The notes: generated by a model from the letters alone, not told the origin. Positions 46,774-60,142 are shown, counted from the first letter of the stretch. The stretch: 64,000 bases of DNA from Scytalidium lignicola (GCA_002812745.2 NCSJ02000068.1:95271-159270), one strand, 5' to 3'. Made by a program: numbers and translations.

Positions 46774-49449
46774 ATGAAGCCCACTGAGAGGGCTCCCGCC
46801 GACCACGTCTCGAGTCCACCTCTGTCACTTGGTAAGAGGAAGCTTCAAGACCAGCAGGCAATATATCCCGTGTCAAAGGGTATGTGATAGAGTAGTGTTT
46901 GGTATCATGAAGCTAATCTCAGATCTAGGAAGTGCGCCTGGCCAGCTACCGATCTTGAAAAGACCAAAAACCTCCGAAATCTCAATCCCCTTTGGACAGC
47001 AGATCGATATGAATAGAGGAGTTGGGATGAAACCCCGGCCGGGGGTTATTGACCTTACCACGGCGCCATCAAACTTCCAGCCTCAAGCCGGAGCTAAAAG
47101 GTTGGTAATCAAGAATCTCAGGAGGACGCCGGTGAAGGATATCGATCAATATTACGAGAAGACATGGTCGGAACTCGATGCCGCGTTAACCTCAATCTTC
47201 AACCGAGAGCAGCCTTGCTCACCACTAGAAGTCCTATGCCGCGGGGTCGAAGCCATATGCCGACGAGGTCGAGCAGAAGCACTCTTTAAAAATTTCAAGC
47301 AGCGCTGTGAAGATTACTTGAAGGTACAACTCTTACCAATGATAACTCGTGAAGCTGGGTCGGACAATACAAGTGCAGTTCGGGCAGTGCTTGGGTTTTG
47401 GACCAGGTGGAGTGAACAATCTGTAAGATTTTATATGGTTTGATAAACTTTGGCCAGCTGCTGAACTAGAACATGTAGACTCTCCTCCGGTCCATTTTTA
47501 GCTACCTCGATCGATCATATTTACTTAATTGTAAAGATTTACCACAATTGGAGGACTTGGGTATAAGTCAATTCCGCCAAATCATTTTTGGGTCAGGAGC
47601 CAGAGAATCAGATAAATACCCGCTTGGTAGCCGCGTTCTAGAAGGGGTATGCGATCTAGTTCAGTTTGACCGCGCCAGTGATGTAGAGAGTTTTGATGCC
47701 GGCCTCCTTAAAGCCTCTATTTTGATGTTTCATATCTTCGATATTTATGGCAGCCTTTTTGAACGAAAATTCATCCGGGTCTCAGAGGCATACTTTGAAC
47801 ATTTTGCTGAAGAGTGTAGTTCCTCTCCGCTGAAAGATTACATTGCCACATGCGATAAGTTATTGACCAGAGAATCATTACGATGTGATGCATATAATCT
47901 GGATAGCACCACGAAACGGATTCTTCTAGACGCGGCCTACAAAATCCTTGTGAAAGATCGCGCGGAAGTTCTCCTCAACGCCGAAGGTGTATCTAAACTC
48001 CTTGATGCAAACACGGTCTCATCACTGAAGACGTTATACGAACTGCTGAAACTTTCAGATATCCACAACAAGTTAAAGGGTCCCTGGGAAACATATATTC
48101 GAGAGACCGGGTCAACTATTATCAGAGATAAGGAAAAGGGAGATGAGATGGTCGTGAGACTTCTTGAGCTCAAGCGCTCTTTAGATGTCATAGTACGAGA
48201 TGCCTTTGACAGGGATGAGACCTTTACGTATAGCCTTCGAGAGGCATTTGGAAACTTCATTAATGACCGTAAGAATACCTCGGCTTGGGGTACAAATAAC
48301 TCGAAAGTCGGAGAAATGATCGCAAAGTACATCGATGCATTACTTCGTGGGGGCCTAAAAGCCGTGCCACGCTCCTTAATATCCGATATGATAGACAGGG
48401 AAACTGCCGAGAAAGAAGGAAAAGCAAGCACAGGAGACGAAGATGCCGAACTTGATCGACAATTAGACAATGGCCTTGAGTTATTCCGTTTTATAGAAGG
48501 CAAGGATGTCTTTGAAGCCTTCTACAAAAAGGATCTCGCAAGGCGATTGTTAATGGGTAGAAGTGCCAGCCAAGATGCTGAGCGAAATATGCTCACCAAG
48601 CTCAAGAGTGAATGCGGGTCCAGCTTTACCCACAACCTGGAGCAAATGTTTAAAGACCAGGAACTTGCTAGAGATGAGATCATCTCGTACAAGCAATCTC
48701 TTAGCAACACAAGCAAGACGACATTGGATCTTCAAGTTAGTGTACTTTCTGCAGCTGCTTGGCCAACATATCCAGATGTAAAGGTAAACTTGCCAGCGGA
48801 GGTTGCAAAGCATATTGAGAAGTATGACATGCACTATAAGCACAAGCACACAGGTCGGCGTTTGACCTGGAAGCATGCTCTCGCGCATAGTGTCGTCAGA
48901 GCAGAATTCAAAAGAGGGCAGAAAGAACTTCTCGTAAGTGCTTTCCAAGCGATTATCCTTGTCCTCTTCAACGACATCGAGCCTGAAGGAAATCTATCCT
49001 ATACGGATATCTCTCGTGCCACCGGTCTAGTTGATGCAGAACTTCAACGAACCCTTCAATCACTCGCATGTGGCAAATTTCGCATCCTCACCAAACATCC
49101 CAAGGGTCGCGAGGTGAATCCTACTGATACTTTCACTGTCAATTTGAACTTCACGGATCCAAAGTACCGAATCAAGATCAACCAAATTCAGCTAAAGGAG
49201 ACCAAAGAAGAGAATAAAGAGACGCACGAACGAGTGGCTCAAGATCGACAATATGAGACTCAGGCAGCTATTGTGCGGATCATGAAGAGTAGGAAATCGA
49301 TGACACACGGAAATTTGGTTGCAGAAGTGATTAATCAGACCAAGAGTAGAGGTGCCGTTGAGATGAGCGAAATCAAAAAGAACATTGAGAAGCTCATTGA
49401 GAAGGACTATATTGAGCGGGATGGAAGTGCTTATACTTATGTTGCATGA
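46774..49449 (+). CDS. Cullin-4, scaffold of CRL4 ubiquitin ligase
   Basis: The protein is 856 residues from exons 46774-46879, 46929-47422 and 47479-49449 (introns 49 and 56 bp). The short basic N-terminus (GKRKLQDQQ) is followed by cullin repeats (YYEKTWSELDAAL near residue 100), the cullin homology domain (KDVFEAFYKKDLARRLLMGR, GSSFTHNLEQMFKD), a winged-helix segment (LSYTDISRATGLVDAELQRTLQSLACGK in the DNA) and the C-terminal neddylation site in AAIVRIMKSRKSMTHG. It partners with DDB1 and RBX1 in DNA repair, replication licensing and, in fungi, heterochromatin formation. Cullin-4 is preferred over cullin-1 and -3 because of the AIVRIMKSRK block and N-terminal VIDLT segment; moderate to high certainty. 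Confidence 0.92.
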
Positions 49450-49805
49450 TCGGAGGCTGCTTCACACAATGGAATATCTGCAGTTAATGTTTTATGGTTT
49501 AGATTAATGCATTCCCATAGTGATGAGATAGATCAATGGATCTAAAGATATCATGAGGTAATCACTTGCAAAGGTTGAGTGTTAGCATGCGCTTATAACT
49601 AGTCGTACTGTCTTTCTATCTTTCGTTGATGTAAATACAAATAATAGAAGACTGTTCACGTATAGGAATGAATCTATAATTTTCTCTTAAGTGTAGAACA
49701 ATTATAAGCTATGGTAAGAGTTATTAAACATTACTGTTGTTCTTCTGTCCATCTGCAATCTAACCAAGACCGTACCATTCACTCTCAACATAGGCCAAGC
49801 CGACC
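49450..49805. other. Interval between convergent genes
   Basis: 3' flanks of cullin-4 and the ferritin-fold gene. No gene is seen. Confidence 0.5.
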
Positions 49806-50867
49806 TTAAGACGAGTGTACATATCCTCGTATAACTACCGCATGGGAGGAATTCGACGTTGGTGGGCTTGGAACAGCCTCAACTATCGCTGGACCAGCAA
49901 TAACCGTGGAGTCCGTAATATTCCCTGAATTATCCTTAGTGAGGAAGACATAGCTCTGCCCTGAAACAGCTGGAGGGACTGTTGCTCTGACAGTACCATC
50001 TGGGCCTTTTGTGGTTGCAATTGGTATAATCTGCAGTCCGCTCAAATACGTAGCATATACCGAGCCCCGCAATGCAGAACCCCCGTTCTCTGGGGTAAGA
50101 ATAATAGATCCGTTTGCTCTTGTGGTATTTAAAGTTGTGTTCCCTGTCGATACGGCCAGCTGTGGATATACAGTGAGCGGAAGAGCTGAATTATTGTGAG
50201 AACAGGACTGTGTATATCGCCTCACGATGGAATAACTGGCATTGAGTCCCAAAGGAGTCCCAAAGGGGTTTGCATTAGGAACTTCGCCAACAGCATTGCG
50301 CAGAATACTCTGATGAGATGCTTCGCTAGCCAAGAGGGCTGCCGCTGCTGTCTGATACTGCTTTGGATTCATAGCTCCGGTTGCACCTGCTAAACCACTT
50401 ACTCCAACACCTTCGAGCTGTGACGCAAGCTGGAGGAATTGCTGAGTAGAATTTACCATAAAGTTATATGTACAAGGCGACATTGGCTTGTGTCCAAGGG
50501 AAGTAATGCTTTGCTCCAGGAACTGGACGTGAGCACGTTCATCCCTTGCGATATATTGAAGTTGTTCATAGGAATGTGACATATTGCTCGCATTCGGACT
50601 CGAATTAAATATCGATAAACCCTTGTCATAGAGCGCAACCTGAAGGTGTTCCCACTACAATTGTGTTAGTTAGCTTGTTAACAGATGCCAATGTAAGGGT
50701 ATACCGACGGTTAAGGCATATTGAAGGAGATTGGGTTCAGAGAGATTTCCATAGTCATTGCTCGTGAAGTTGTAAACGGTAACATTTGACTGCCTCTTGA
50801 CTGTCGCAGGAGCAGCACCTGGGAAGGCGCCTGCGAGGGCTAACAGGTTTGTAGATGGGAAATACAT
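49806..50867 (-). CDS. Ferritin-fold (Rds1-like) secreted or surface stress protein
   Basis: The protein is 335 residues from exons 50709-50867 and 49806-50654. The N-terminus is hydrophobic and Ala-rich (STNLLALAGAFPGAAPAT) followed by KR, resembling a short signal plus Kex2 site. The ferritin-like domain spans about 40-200: NLLQYALT-WEHLQVALYDKGL, YIARDERAHVQFLEQ, ALLASEASHQSILRNAVGE. Potential N-glycosylation sites (NAS, NNS, NTT, NGS) are frequent in the second half. The intron 50655-50708 needs the donor GTCGGT to give ALT-WEHL; the better-looking GTATAC one base later breaks the frame. Rds1-type proteins are induced by starvation or stress in fission yeast; the function here is inferred. 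Confidence 0.82.
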
Positions 50868-52721
50868 ATTGGCTCAATATGTAAATTCATCAGATTAGAA
50901 AGTTCAAATATTAAGAAGGACAAAACCAAAGCCAGCCATATAAGTATAATCTACTTTTGTAGGTACGCATTATGACGAAGACATCCAGCTAAATGAATGG
51001 TACGTCTTCGTATATAAGGAGAACAAGAATTAAGTAGTACCTAACTTGGCTCCACGGAGACTATGTGCTAACCCCTAGAATCTCGATGATTGGAGCAAAG
51101 CTCCTTTAAATGGGCAGTCTGTCTTAGAAGAACTGACATCCTTTAAAAGTGACGATGAACGTCTTCATTTTTGGACCGCACAACATCAAAAGGAATTGAT
51201 CGCTGCAATTGGTCGTTCAACAAAAAGTAGCGGCTCCCAATGATCCTATCTTGGGACCTAAGAGAACTGCAGGATGTTGATGAATCATTCCAGTTACGCG
51301 CAAAGTAGACTGATTCGCAGATGACGCGGCGTTTGAAGAACCCATCCATCATTGGTTTTGTTCAATATTTGAAACCCTTATTATCGTCATCGATAATATG
51401 TCAAAAGACTACCCATTAAATATTCTAGGGTCACCGAAGATGAGAGGCTTCGGTGCTCTCCAGTCGTAGAACCAAGGCGATTCTCACGTGATAGAAATCT
51501 GTACCAGCACAAAATATATCGAGCGGAAGCCATTTCCGAAACCCGAGCAACCGGAAGGAGCCATGTCGCAAGTCATTTACGAATTGCAGGTATACCTGGC
51601 ATCAAGTAGGCCCGAGCCGCCGGGCGGCACAGCCAGAAAATTGGAACAACACTGAATGAGTACAGACGCACATGCATGGTATTTAGGGCCTCTGCAGCTC
51701 TGGCAGGAATTGGCGGAGGCGGGCTGAGTTGTGGTCTGGAAAAGATGCTCCTTTAACTTGTTGAAATACTCGACCGTCTCGTCTGGGGTGTGCCGATAAA
51801 AGAGGGAACCATCCAAGTATTCGCAAGGTCTACCTCACTTGTGCAGGACGACGTGCAGATACAGATAGTTGCTACCACCCCCCTTATGGCCCCATGTAAA
51901 GGTGCACCCAATAACTAGTTGTTACAACGTTCCTCATTTCCACAAGGGGGCTTTTTCTTTGCACAACCGGATCCTCCGAGAGTCTGGGGAATTTACAGGA
52001 ATCAAGCAATACAAGGCATGTGGATCTGTGGGGTTGGCTGTCTTCGGATCCAGTGCGGCGGGCTTCGGGGTAATGCTATCTAGGCATGGTCTTCGGTGCT
52101 GGGAGCCGTAGATGCGATCATTGGTCACGAAGAATCAAGAGTCTGCTCATATGAGGGTAGGTTGAGCTCGTTCTTATTGAGGGTATCAAGAAATCACTAC
52201 CGGTGCACAGAACCGAGGAGCCGTTAGATTTGCCAAATCTGCAGGTGCAAAAGTATTTCTATTGGTTCTTTATAGCGCCTCGAACGCCCTGAGAACTATG
52301 ATATCCACCTACCTGAAAGATAAATTATAGCCCTGACGGAAAAATGCCTTGAAGTGGACTCTCCACATTTGGCAAACCTGCAGCTTTTTGCGCTGCCGCG
52401 GCTAATGCGAAATTCAAATGGCTGGTATTTTGGTTTGAAATTGCGCGAAAGAATAAGATTTCAGTGGCACACCCCTAACTCCAATCCTATGCAGTACCGA
52501 ATTCGTGGGAAAGGTGGCGTGCAAGTTCTGTGTATCGTCATCGATGTATCGTTGGCGTTGGCTTTGGCACAACGACATGGTATCGTGACTTATAGATGTT
52601 GATATTGATAATGAGCGATTAGAGGAAGCCTGATTCGGCCAAAACCCTATTTTCAGCAATAACGTAAGCATTTGTCTACCCTACCACAACCATTTTATGT
52701 CTAGGCAGCCATTCTACAGCT
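50868..52721. other. 1.85 kb interval, no gene seen
   Basis: Upstream region of the ferritin-fold gene and 3' flank of the RasGEF gene. All frames are under 90 codons and without recognisable domains. No repeat or RNA gene was recognised. Confidence 0.5.
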
Positions 52722-55700
52722 TTAATAGCCACTGTACGGCGCCCAGGCATTCAGCCTAACATACCTCACAATCTTCTCATCTTCTCGCTCACGTGGCTCC
52801 ACCGACAAACTCTTCTCGTACATCTCATGCACATCCCCCGCAGCTTGCATATTACTCAATATATACTCTTGTAGTTCAGGAACTGGCTGCAATGGGTACG
52901 GGACATTCTGGTACTGTTGGATATCCCGAATTACTTCTGCAGTCTTAGCGCGTTTTGCAAAGTTGATTAAAGTTGACTTCTTAATAATAGAGGGAATTCC
53001 GTCTTCGATGAAGGTAAGATCGGTCAAGTAAACCCCTGGTCTGGTTAGGATCGATTCACGTGAGGAGATATAGCTCTGGGGCTAGTACGTACCGAAGAAA
53101 GGGATACAGGGAGGATTAGCGAGATGCAGGCTCTCTCTATACTCGCCGAAGTTCTTGGTGCTTCCCATAAGTCGTCTCATTGACTCGAGAACTGCTAAAG
53201 TCTTGGCAGGAACCTGATCCCAAGTCCTCTTTAACCGATGGATAGGCGCAGTACCAAGCGCAGAAATGATTGATGTCAATGTAGAATAATTGTTCAGTTG
53301 TCGACATTTCTGTAAACCATTTAGTAAACTCTTTTACATTAGAAGAAAGGAAGACAACTTACGTCTGCCACGAGTACAAAGTGCTTAATGACTACCACAC
53401 GTTTCTTAACGTCCAGTTGTGTTAAGATCATCTCCGCTACCCAATTAGTCAACTGGTTGGAGTGGAGAATCAGAGCTTTGACATTAGGAGCAGGATCAGG
53501 TTCGTTCTCTGAAAGCTTCTTCTGCCACGTTTTGTTTAAGCACTCGGTGGGCTTAATCTTTCCGTATAATTTCGATTCCACAATGGTAAGCTGCCTAGCA
53601 AATTCCGTAACATCAATATCCAGAAACTTGAGCTTTTTCATATTCTTTGGCATAATAGGCTGTGGAGTATTCTGACTCAATGTTAAAACGAGGCGTTTTG
53701 CCGATGGGTCCTGACCACGCAATCGCTGCTCTAAAACTGTCATTAGAGGACCAGATCCAGGTGTTTCAGTAGTTTTAACCACATCCCTAGCGAAGGTATA
53801 AACGTCTCGAATTAAAGCTTTGGTCTCATCACTTTGGTCTTCCATCCAGAAATTATCGAACCAACTCTTTAGAATATTAACCACACGGAAGCGAATAGGT
53901 TTTTGTTTACGATCCCGCCAGACCTCGTAGTCTGATTGAGGCATCCCCTCCGGTGGCTGGTTCTCGAACCGCCTCACTAAACAATCAAATAGTTCACGAG
54001 CGGTGGTAAATGATCGATAAGTCAGTAAAAATGTCCCGTTGAAACTCGAATCCAGCTTATCGTGGCGTGTTAGTTGTTCAACCAAAGCCATAAGTGTTCC
54101 ACCCTTTAAGGTTGGAGGTGTGACCTTCATGTCATAGGATATATCCTCCTCAAAATCAAGTTTCAAACAATCGGGTGTCTCTTCTGCTAGAGGAGCACGT
54201 GCCGGGTCAGGTCGTGGTTCCTCTCCAAAGAATTTTCGGACTTTCGAATTTTCACCCTTGCGGTAATTCGCTGTGGGGTCTGCATCGGAATATGACTGTG
54301 TCTGACCAAGAGCAGCAAGTGACGGTCGAGGAGCCTGTCGTGAGTCAGTTCGTTGATGTGGTCGTTCATATGGCATGGTGTCTGCTCTTCTGAGATCCCG
54401 TGGTCCACGGCTATCGTCTCTAGAGGGCAGTTGTTGATTATCCTGTTGTGTCATTTGGACCTGCTCTCGGAGCAGTTGAAGTGAAAACCCAATGTGCGAA
54501 CAGTTGGTTTCGAGCTGCCTAGCACATTGACGCACATAGTTCAGCCGGCCCTCAAGTGATTCGCCTCTCACTTCAGCCCATTCATCACCTAGAGGTCCAG
54601 CTACAGCCTGACATCCCACCAGCAAGTCTGATATGTGGTCATACAGGCTTTGCTTGTAGGCGCTGAAATCGGCTAACTGGGGGTTTTGGAATGTACCACC
54701 AAGTGAGGAGAGGTTGATTGATTCAATAGCGGATACCCATGGTTTGAACATTTCAAGAACTTTAGTAGCTGCAGAACAAACATTGTTGCCAATGACTTCA
54801 TGTCGATAAGGCGTGATGATCTTTTCCGTAACGATGAGATGTTCTTCCAATTTTCTAATGCTTGAAATGAGCATTCGTTTTAGATCCTCCAAACGTTCTG
54901 CAAAATTAGCATCCAGGGTTGCAGACGGCTCTGAGAGACCTTCATCATCATCAAGGAAGTTTGCTACCATCGGATCTCGTGATCCAAGACCATTGTTCTG
55001 CCAGTTACCTCCAGCCGAAGTACCAATCATGAAGCCAGGAAGGAGGCGAGGGATATCCTCTCCTCTTTGTTGTCTGGCAACTTCCACATAGCTAAACACC
55101 CCTAACAATACACCGTCTGCTTCATGCAGGCACTTCTGGTAGGATTCTGCATTAGGCCAGTCTGCAGCTGCAATATGCGATGATATGACTAGCTTTGAAA
55201 ACTTGGACATCATATCACGAAAATGTGGGTATAACGCCTTGTTGGTAGATATGATAGATGGTTGGCCAGAGTGATTATCCGTAGTGCTTGAGCCTGCAGC
55301 AAGCAGCATTCGAAGATGGTCAGAGATATCTTCCGCTCTACGGACGTATTCTGATCGGTCCCCGTTGTTTATAGCATCTCTGTAACGGTCCACGGCTTGT
55401 CTCATATTAGCTACAAGTCTGTTCCACGTTAACGGAGCAGCAGCCCCATCATCAAAGAATGAACGAGGTATTGTGGAAGCGGCTGCTGTTGCTACTGCAG
55501 GTAGGTTGGTGAAAGATGTTGCTGAAGGGCCTGTGGGCAGCGATGGTGTATTTGCCATTAACATATTCGAAAATCCAAACGGGTCATTTCTCGATCGATT
55601 TACAGGTGACATGTCGTTGATCGAGTCCATCGAGGTCGCAGGTGATACCCCGTCGGAGATCTGCGATCGTTTCTTACGAGGCTATAACCTAATTAGTATG

Positions 55701-56642
55701 ATCGTAAAGGCCATGAAGCCGAAATGTGCTTACGAATGAACTCCTTGAGGCTAGCATAATAGACTCTCCCTCTAGTTCAGATGCAGAATTTCCCTCTGAC
55801 TCTTCATCTTCGTCCTGGATATAACCGCGGGCCATCACTTCTGGTGGTGGTCTTGTCTTCTCTGGCATATTCACGTTCATCCGGTCTCGAGGCCCATTCT
55901 CTGCGGCAGACGATGGCGATTCAAGAGGCAGCTCCATACTGCTTTCACCAGTCTCTGTGTTGAAGTAAAATAATCTCCCATCCGAAGTCGCTTGTGGGAT
56001 CCAGAAATCGGCTCGCGTCCTCTCATGATTACCTGTGCCCTCAATCGGCAATTGTGTCATATCATCCCGCTCTGAATCTGCATCAACATCATCATCATAG
56101 TGCTCTTCATAATCATCGGCGTCCTCCTCGTCATCATCAATATCCATATCTGTCCTATGGCCATTCTGCCTGGTCTCGAGAAGCTCATCCGGGTTTGCAA
56201 TTACCTGACAATAGTTACTCGGGAACCAGCCTCGCACACCGTTGATGACTCCATCCCACCAACCACTCTCCAGCTGTGTAATGACCTGAATAATATCCCC
56301 TTCATGGAAACTTAAACTCGTTCGGTCATCAGCCTCATAATCGTAAAGCGCGCGCACGTACATAACCGGCTGCGGCGCGTTCCCTAATAAACCATTCATG
56401 ACTGTCGGGGTTGTGCGTGTTACCGCACCTCTCGATGACTGCGCAGCGTAGAGAGAGGACTCTGAACCCGTTGTATAAAATTCTTGGTTGTGAGTAGAAG
56501 ACGAGACGTATCGCGAATCTTGGTCCACGTACGGTGCGACGGTCTCACCGTGGTAGTTTGCCTTATTCGTATAGGTATTGAACGATTGGGTATTCTTCTG
56601 GTCAGGAAATAGTGCCGGGCTTGCGGACTGTGTCATAAGCAT
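52722..56642 (-). CDS. CDC25-type Ras guanine-nucleotide exchange factor with SH3 domain
   Basis: Activator of Ras, loading GTP at the plasma membrane. The protein is 1,252 residues from exons 55734-56642, 53363-55681, 53093-53309 and 52722-53035 (introns 52, 53 and 57 bp). SH3 domain near residues 95-150 (RALYDYEADDRTSLSFHEGD, GWFPSNYCQVI). A very acidic stretch follows, then a WW-like segment (FWIPQATSDGRLFYFNTETG). The middle is helical. The N-terminal RasGEF module starts GGTLMALVEQLTRHDKL; the catalytic CDC25 domain reads DVTEFARQLTIVESKLYGKI and CIPFFGVYLTDLTFIEDG. The ending ...NAWAPYSGY is complete. In filamentous fungi this gene governs polarity, conidiation and nutrient signalling; that role is inferred. 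Confidence 0.95.
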
Positions 56643-59440
56643 TGTGATGTTGTCGGAAGTGGGACTTCAATTCATTGCACCCCCTATCCACCTCGCGCGG
56701 GCCTAATATCTAGACAGACCCGGAGAGTGAAATGGTGAATCGGTGCTGGACTTGTTGTGTACGAGATGTGTGTAGAGGGGCAGACTGTGGTAGGATATTG
56801 CGATATTGTGATATCGGGCTGACGGTCTCAAAATCGATAAATGCTGCGATAACTGGTCGCCGGCGTGGTGGCCTAGCACAGGCGGCGGGTAACGAGAAGG
56901 TACGATACGTTCAATCGCTGGCTGGCAGACGAATACAGTTGTGCGGATGGTCGAGCTGATGCTCCAGTCGCTGACATGGGAGTCTCACACCGAGGCAAGG
57001 CTGTAAGATCTGCTTTGATGAGCTACCGCCGCAGACTGAACGGTCACAATCGGTCAGGAGTCGAAGGTCTTTTGGGTGGAGGGGTGGNTTTTGCGATGTT
57101 TTGGCCGCAAAAGGTTTCAATGGGGGAGAGCACAGACAATTTGACTCTTTCCGACTGGGGGGGAAGAAACCTGGGCAGTCTGGCTGCCAGGAGAGGCACT
57201 CGTACAAAAGCAACAGCAAACGCGATTGATACAAAAAACAAAACGACTGACAATTGAGGCTTGGAAGGGTCGAAGATGGCGAGGGCGTAGGCAGAGAGGT
57301 TTGAGGACGAGAGACGGTGAATGGGGGGCGATGGCATTGTTACTGTATCACCCGTGGTCGCATTGGGTTTGGAAGGTGGAGATTGAGGAGTACGGCGCGG
57401 CATTCACAGGCTCGACGCAGCCGGTGGGTGAAGAAGCCTTGAAGGGGGAGACCGCCAGATTGCTCCTCCGCTAGGACCTCGCTCGATCTCCTATATTAAT
57501 TATGACTGCAGTCCAAGTCCAAGACCAAGCGATTCAATTGCTGATATCCCGATCAGAATACGGCTCCTCCAAGATAAAGGGCCATCTTCAAAGAGGAGGC
57601 TGTTCAGGAGCTCAATTTTGTGCAAGCTATGGTGCGTTGGCCCTCGCCTTAACTGCCCGCATTGAAAAGATCCCTTCTCGACCAGAACAGCTTCTCCCAG
57701 CCCACAATAATCATCCGGATGCCTGCCAGGTACTCAGGTACTCTACATGCACAGTAAGTTACTTGTACTAAAAAATCGGTACGAGTAGACCAATCTGCCT
57801 GCAAAATCACGCTCAAATCGCCTAAATTATCCTCCGCAACACAAACTCCAAAAGCAAGGCGAGGCAGATAGATAGATAGAGGGTGGTGTCTGGCCCCCCA
57901 GATGCACGCCTTTCTCCCCATTTCTGCTAAGCTCTCACTCCAAACCATCCGCTTGGGTTCAATTGAGGTTCAAGTTTGCTGCGTGAGATGACAGACCCGC
58001 GGCCTCGGTTCCAGCTTACCTCCAGGACGGGCAATTTGAATCGATGGCGTCTCAGTAGTCCGTCAGCTTAGTATCACGGGCCTCCTCGTCCCGAAAATTG
58101 GGGAGCAATGCGTAAGGAATGATGACTTCTTGTTTGTCAATCGAGGAAGTCAACCCATCTTTCTGTCGTGACTTTGCGCCTTTACGCGGGGTTCTTAAGT
58201 CCGTCTTTGCCAGGCCGTCTCTACACAGTACATCAGCATCATCAGCATCGTATGATCAATTTATTAGATTAGATACGTATGTAGTTTGCAGCTTTCAGAA
58301 ATCCAATCTAAATAATTAATATCAGAGCGGGGTTCTGTAATACTTTTTGCTCCCATACACCCTTTAGTCTACGCTGTTGAAGGTCTGGTATTTTCAGAGA
58401 AATGGCCCGATAGGATAATCGCAGAATCACAAACCCCAAGCACCCTCACAACTGCATGAACTACTTAGGCGTTCATGCCTATATTATCGGGTTCTTTTCC
58501 CGTTTGTTGCTTTTATTTAATTTATGGATCACTATTTATTAAGATGATATATCGCACCTATTAGCTTTGTTTGTCAAACGTTTCCAATAGCAAACTAGAG
58601 GTTAGGCTATATGATCAGTCTTTCGTCATAATTCAGTTTCGAGTCATAGTTATAAAAAACAATTATATCAAGTTATGGTTTATATAGAGACATGCACGGC
58701 TTATAGATTTATTTTCCTGTCAATACAGATAGGCCTTCCGATTCATTATGATATATTATATTTTATCGATCAAAGTCCAAACGTAAAAGTTCCCTCCGAA
58801 AAAGAAAAAAAAGAACTGACACATCAAAAAATTAAAAATCTATCAAATAAGTGATTACTTCTTAATTTCTTTGATACAAAATCTAATTAATCAATCCCAC
58901 TTGGAAACCCCGTAACTGAACACATCGTTCCACAGTATATTCTTAGACTTTCAAACAAACGTCAAGTAACATTTATTATTTACATTTATAATCTATTTCC
59001 CCAACAGCAAGAAGAAAGAAAGAAAAAAGNTGGACCGAATGAAACCTGTCAAATAAATCCCAACTATATCACATTTTGACAACCCGTTACACAAAGATCT
59101 GATCTTGGAACCCCCCTCCTCGTGACCCCTCCATACGTGAAAATAGAGGAGAAAGTGACACAAAAGGATCGGGATGGACCGTCTGACAACCCGTAAATAG
59201 ATTTCACCTATACTTCTTGATTTCCTACCCCTCGGTACCAGCCCGACGATATATATATCTACTGTAACCATATAAAAAGGATTAGATCCATTCGTTTATT
59301 AATTAACCATCCATTTTCTTCCCTCCCAATGTTTGGACTATGCTACAGTAGAGTTCTGAAACTGGTTGGAGCGAAAATGTTGGTTGCTATGTCCCCTCCC
59401 TCCTCCCTCCGTAACGGAGGGCCACTGAGAGGTTACGGCA

Positions 59441-59461
59441 CGGGTACGGGTACGGGTACGG
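59441..59461. repeat. Short tandem repeat (CGGGTA)n
   Basis: Three and a half copies of CGGGTA in tandem. A further ACGGGTA lies at about 59472. It is part of the low-complexity zone 59.4-60.4 kb. Confidence 0.9.
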
Positions 59462-59590
59462 AGGTAAAGTTACGGGTAGCACACAACACACACAACACAC
59501 GTAAAACCGAATAGGTTTCCCGTGCCGCTTTTCAAACAACCAACAAGTTCGGGAATAATTCTCAATGAGGAAGCCGAGGTGTCACCACCA

Positions 59591-59633
59591 CAGACAGACA
59601 GACACACACACACACACGCACACGCATACACAC
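59591..59633. repeat. (CA)n / (CAGA)n microsatellite
   Basis: CAGACAGACAGA followed by a CA dinucleotide run with a few CG and TA interruptions. Confidence 0.92.
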
Positions 59634-59697
59634 CGAGATCGTATCGTATCACTGGGTGAACAGATCATTGTTGATCTTGTGGACGATCTGATCGGTN

Positions 59698-59797
59698 GGC
59701 GGGGGGGAGGGTTGGAGGGGGAATAAAAATAAATAAGGAGGGAGAAGAGAAGAGGGGTGAAGGAAAGGAAAGGGGAAAGGAAAAGAAAAAGAAACGC
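59698..59797 (+). repeat. Polypurine tract of about 100 bp
   Basis: The + strand is almost only G and A, opening with a run of G and passing into AGGGAGAAGAGAAGAGGGG-like and GGAAAGGAAAGG-like sequence with few pyrimidines. Such tracts can form triplex DNA and often cause polymerase stalling in sequencing; an isolated N sits at its left edge (59697). Confidence 0.8.
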
Positions 59798-60142
59798 ACA
59801 TGATAACCGGGAGTGAAACATCTACTGTAAACTGAAAAAAAAATAATTCCTTCCCTTTCCCCCCCACCCCACCTCACCTCACTATTCGTCCGTACGTGTA
59901 TCATTCTTATCTTGTACCGTATCGTACCGTACCGATGTATACTTTTTTTTTGAACAGAACAAAAACACCTGAATAAAAAATAAAACCGTGAACCAATGAT
60001 TTATGATCCATTGCGTACAAATAAAACCTGCCATCATTTTCTTTCCCTTGCTTACGCACATCAAAAAATCCGTATCCACCAATTGGTCCCTTTTTTACTC
60101 CTTTTACCTTTCCTATGATACGTTACAAAGAGATAACGCAAA

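Noticed and set aside
57502..57771. 89-codon plus-strand frame upstream of the RasGEF gene
   Set aside because: No homology recognised and no splice context; probably chance within the upstream region.
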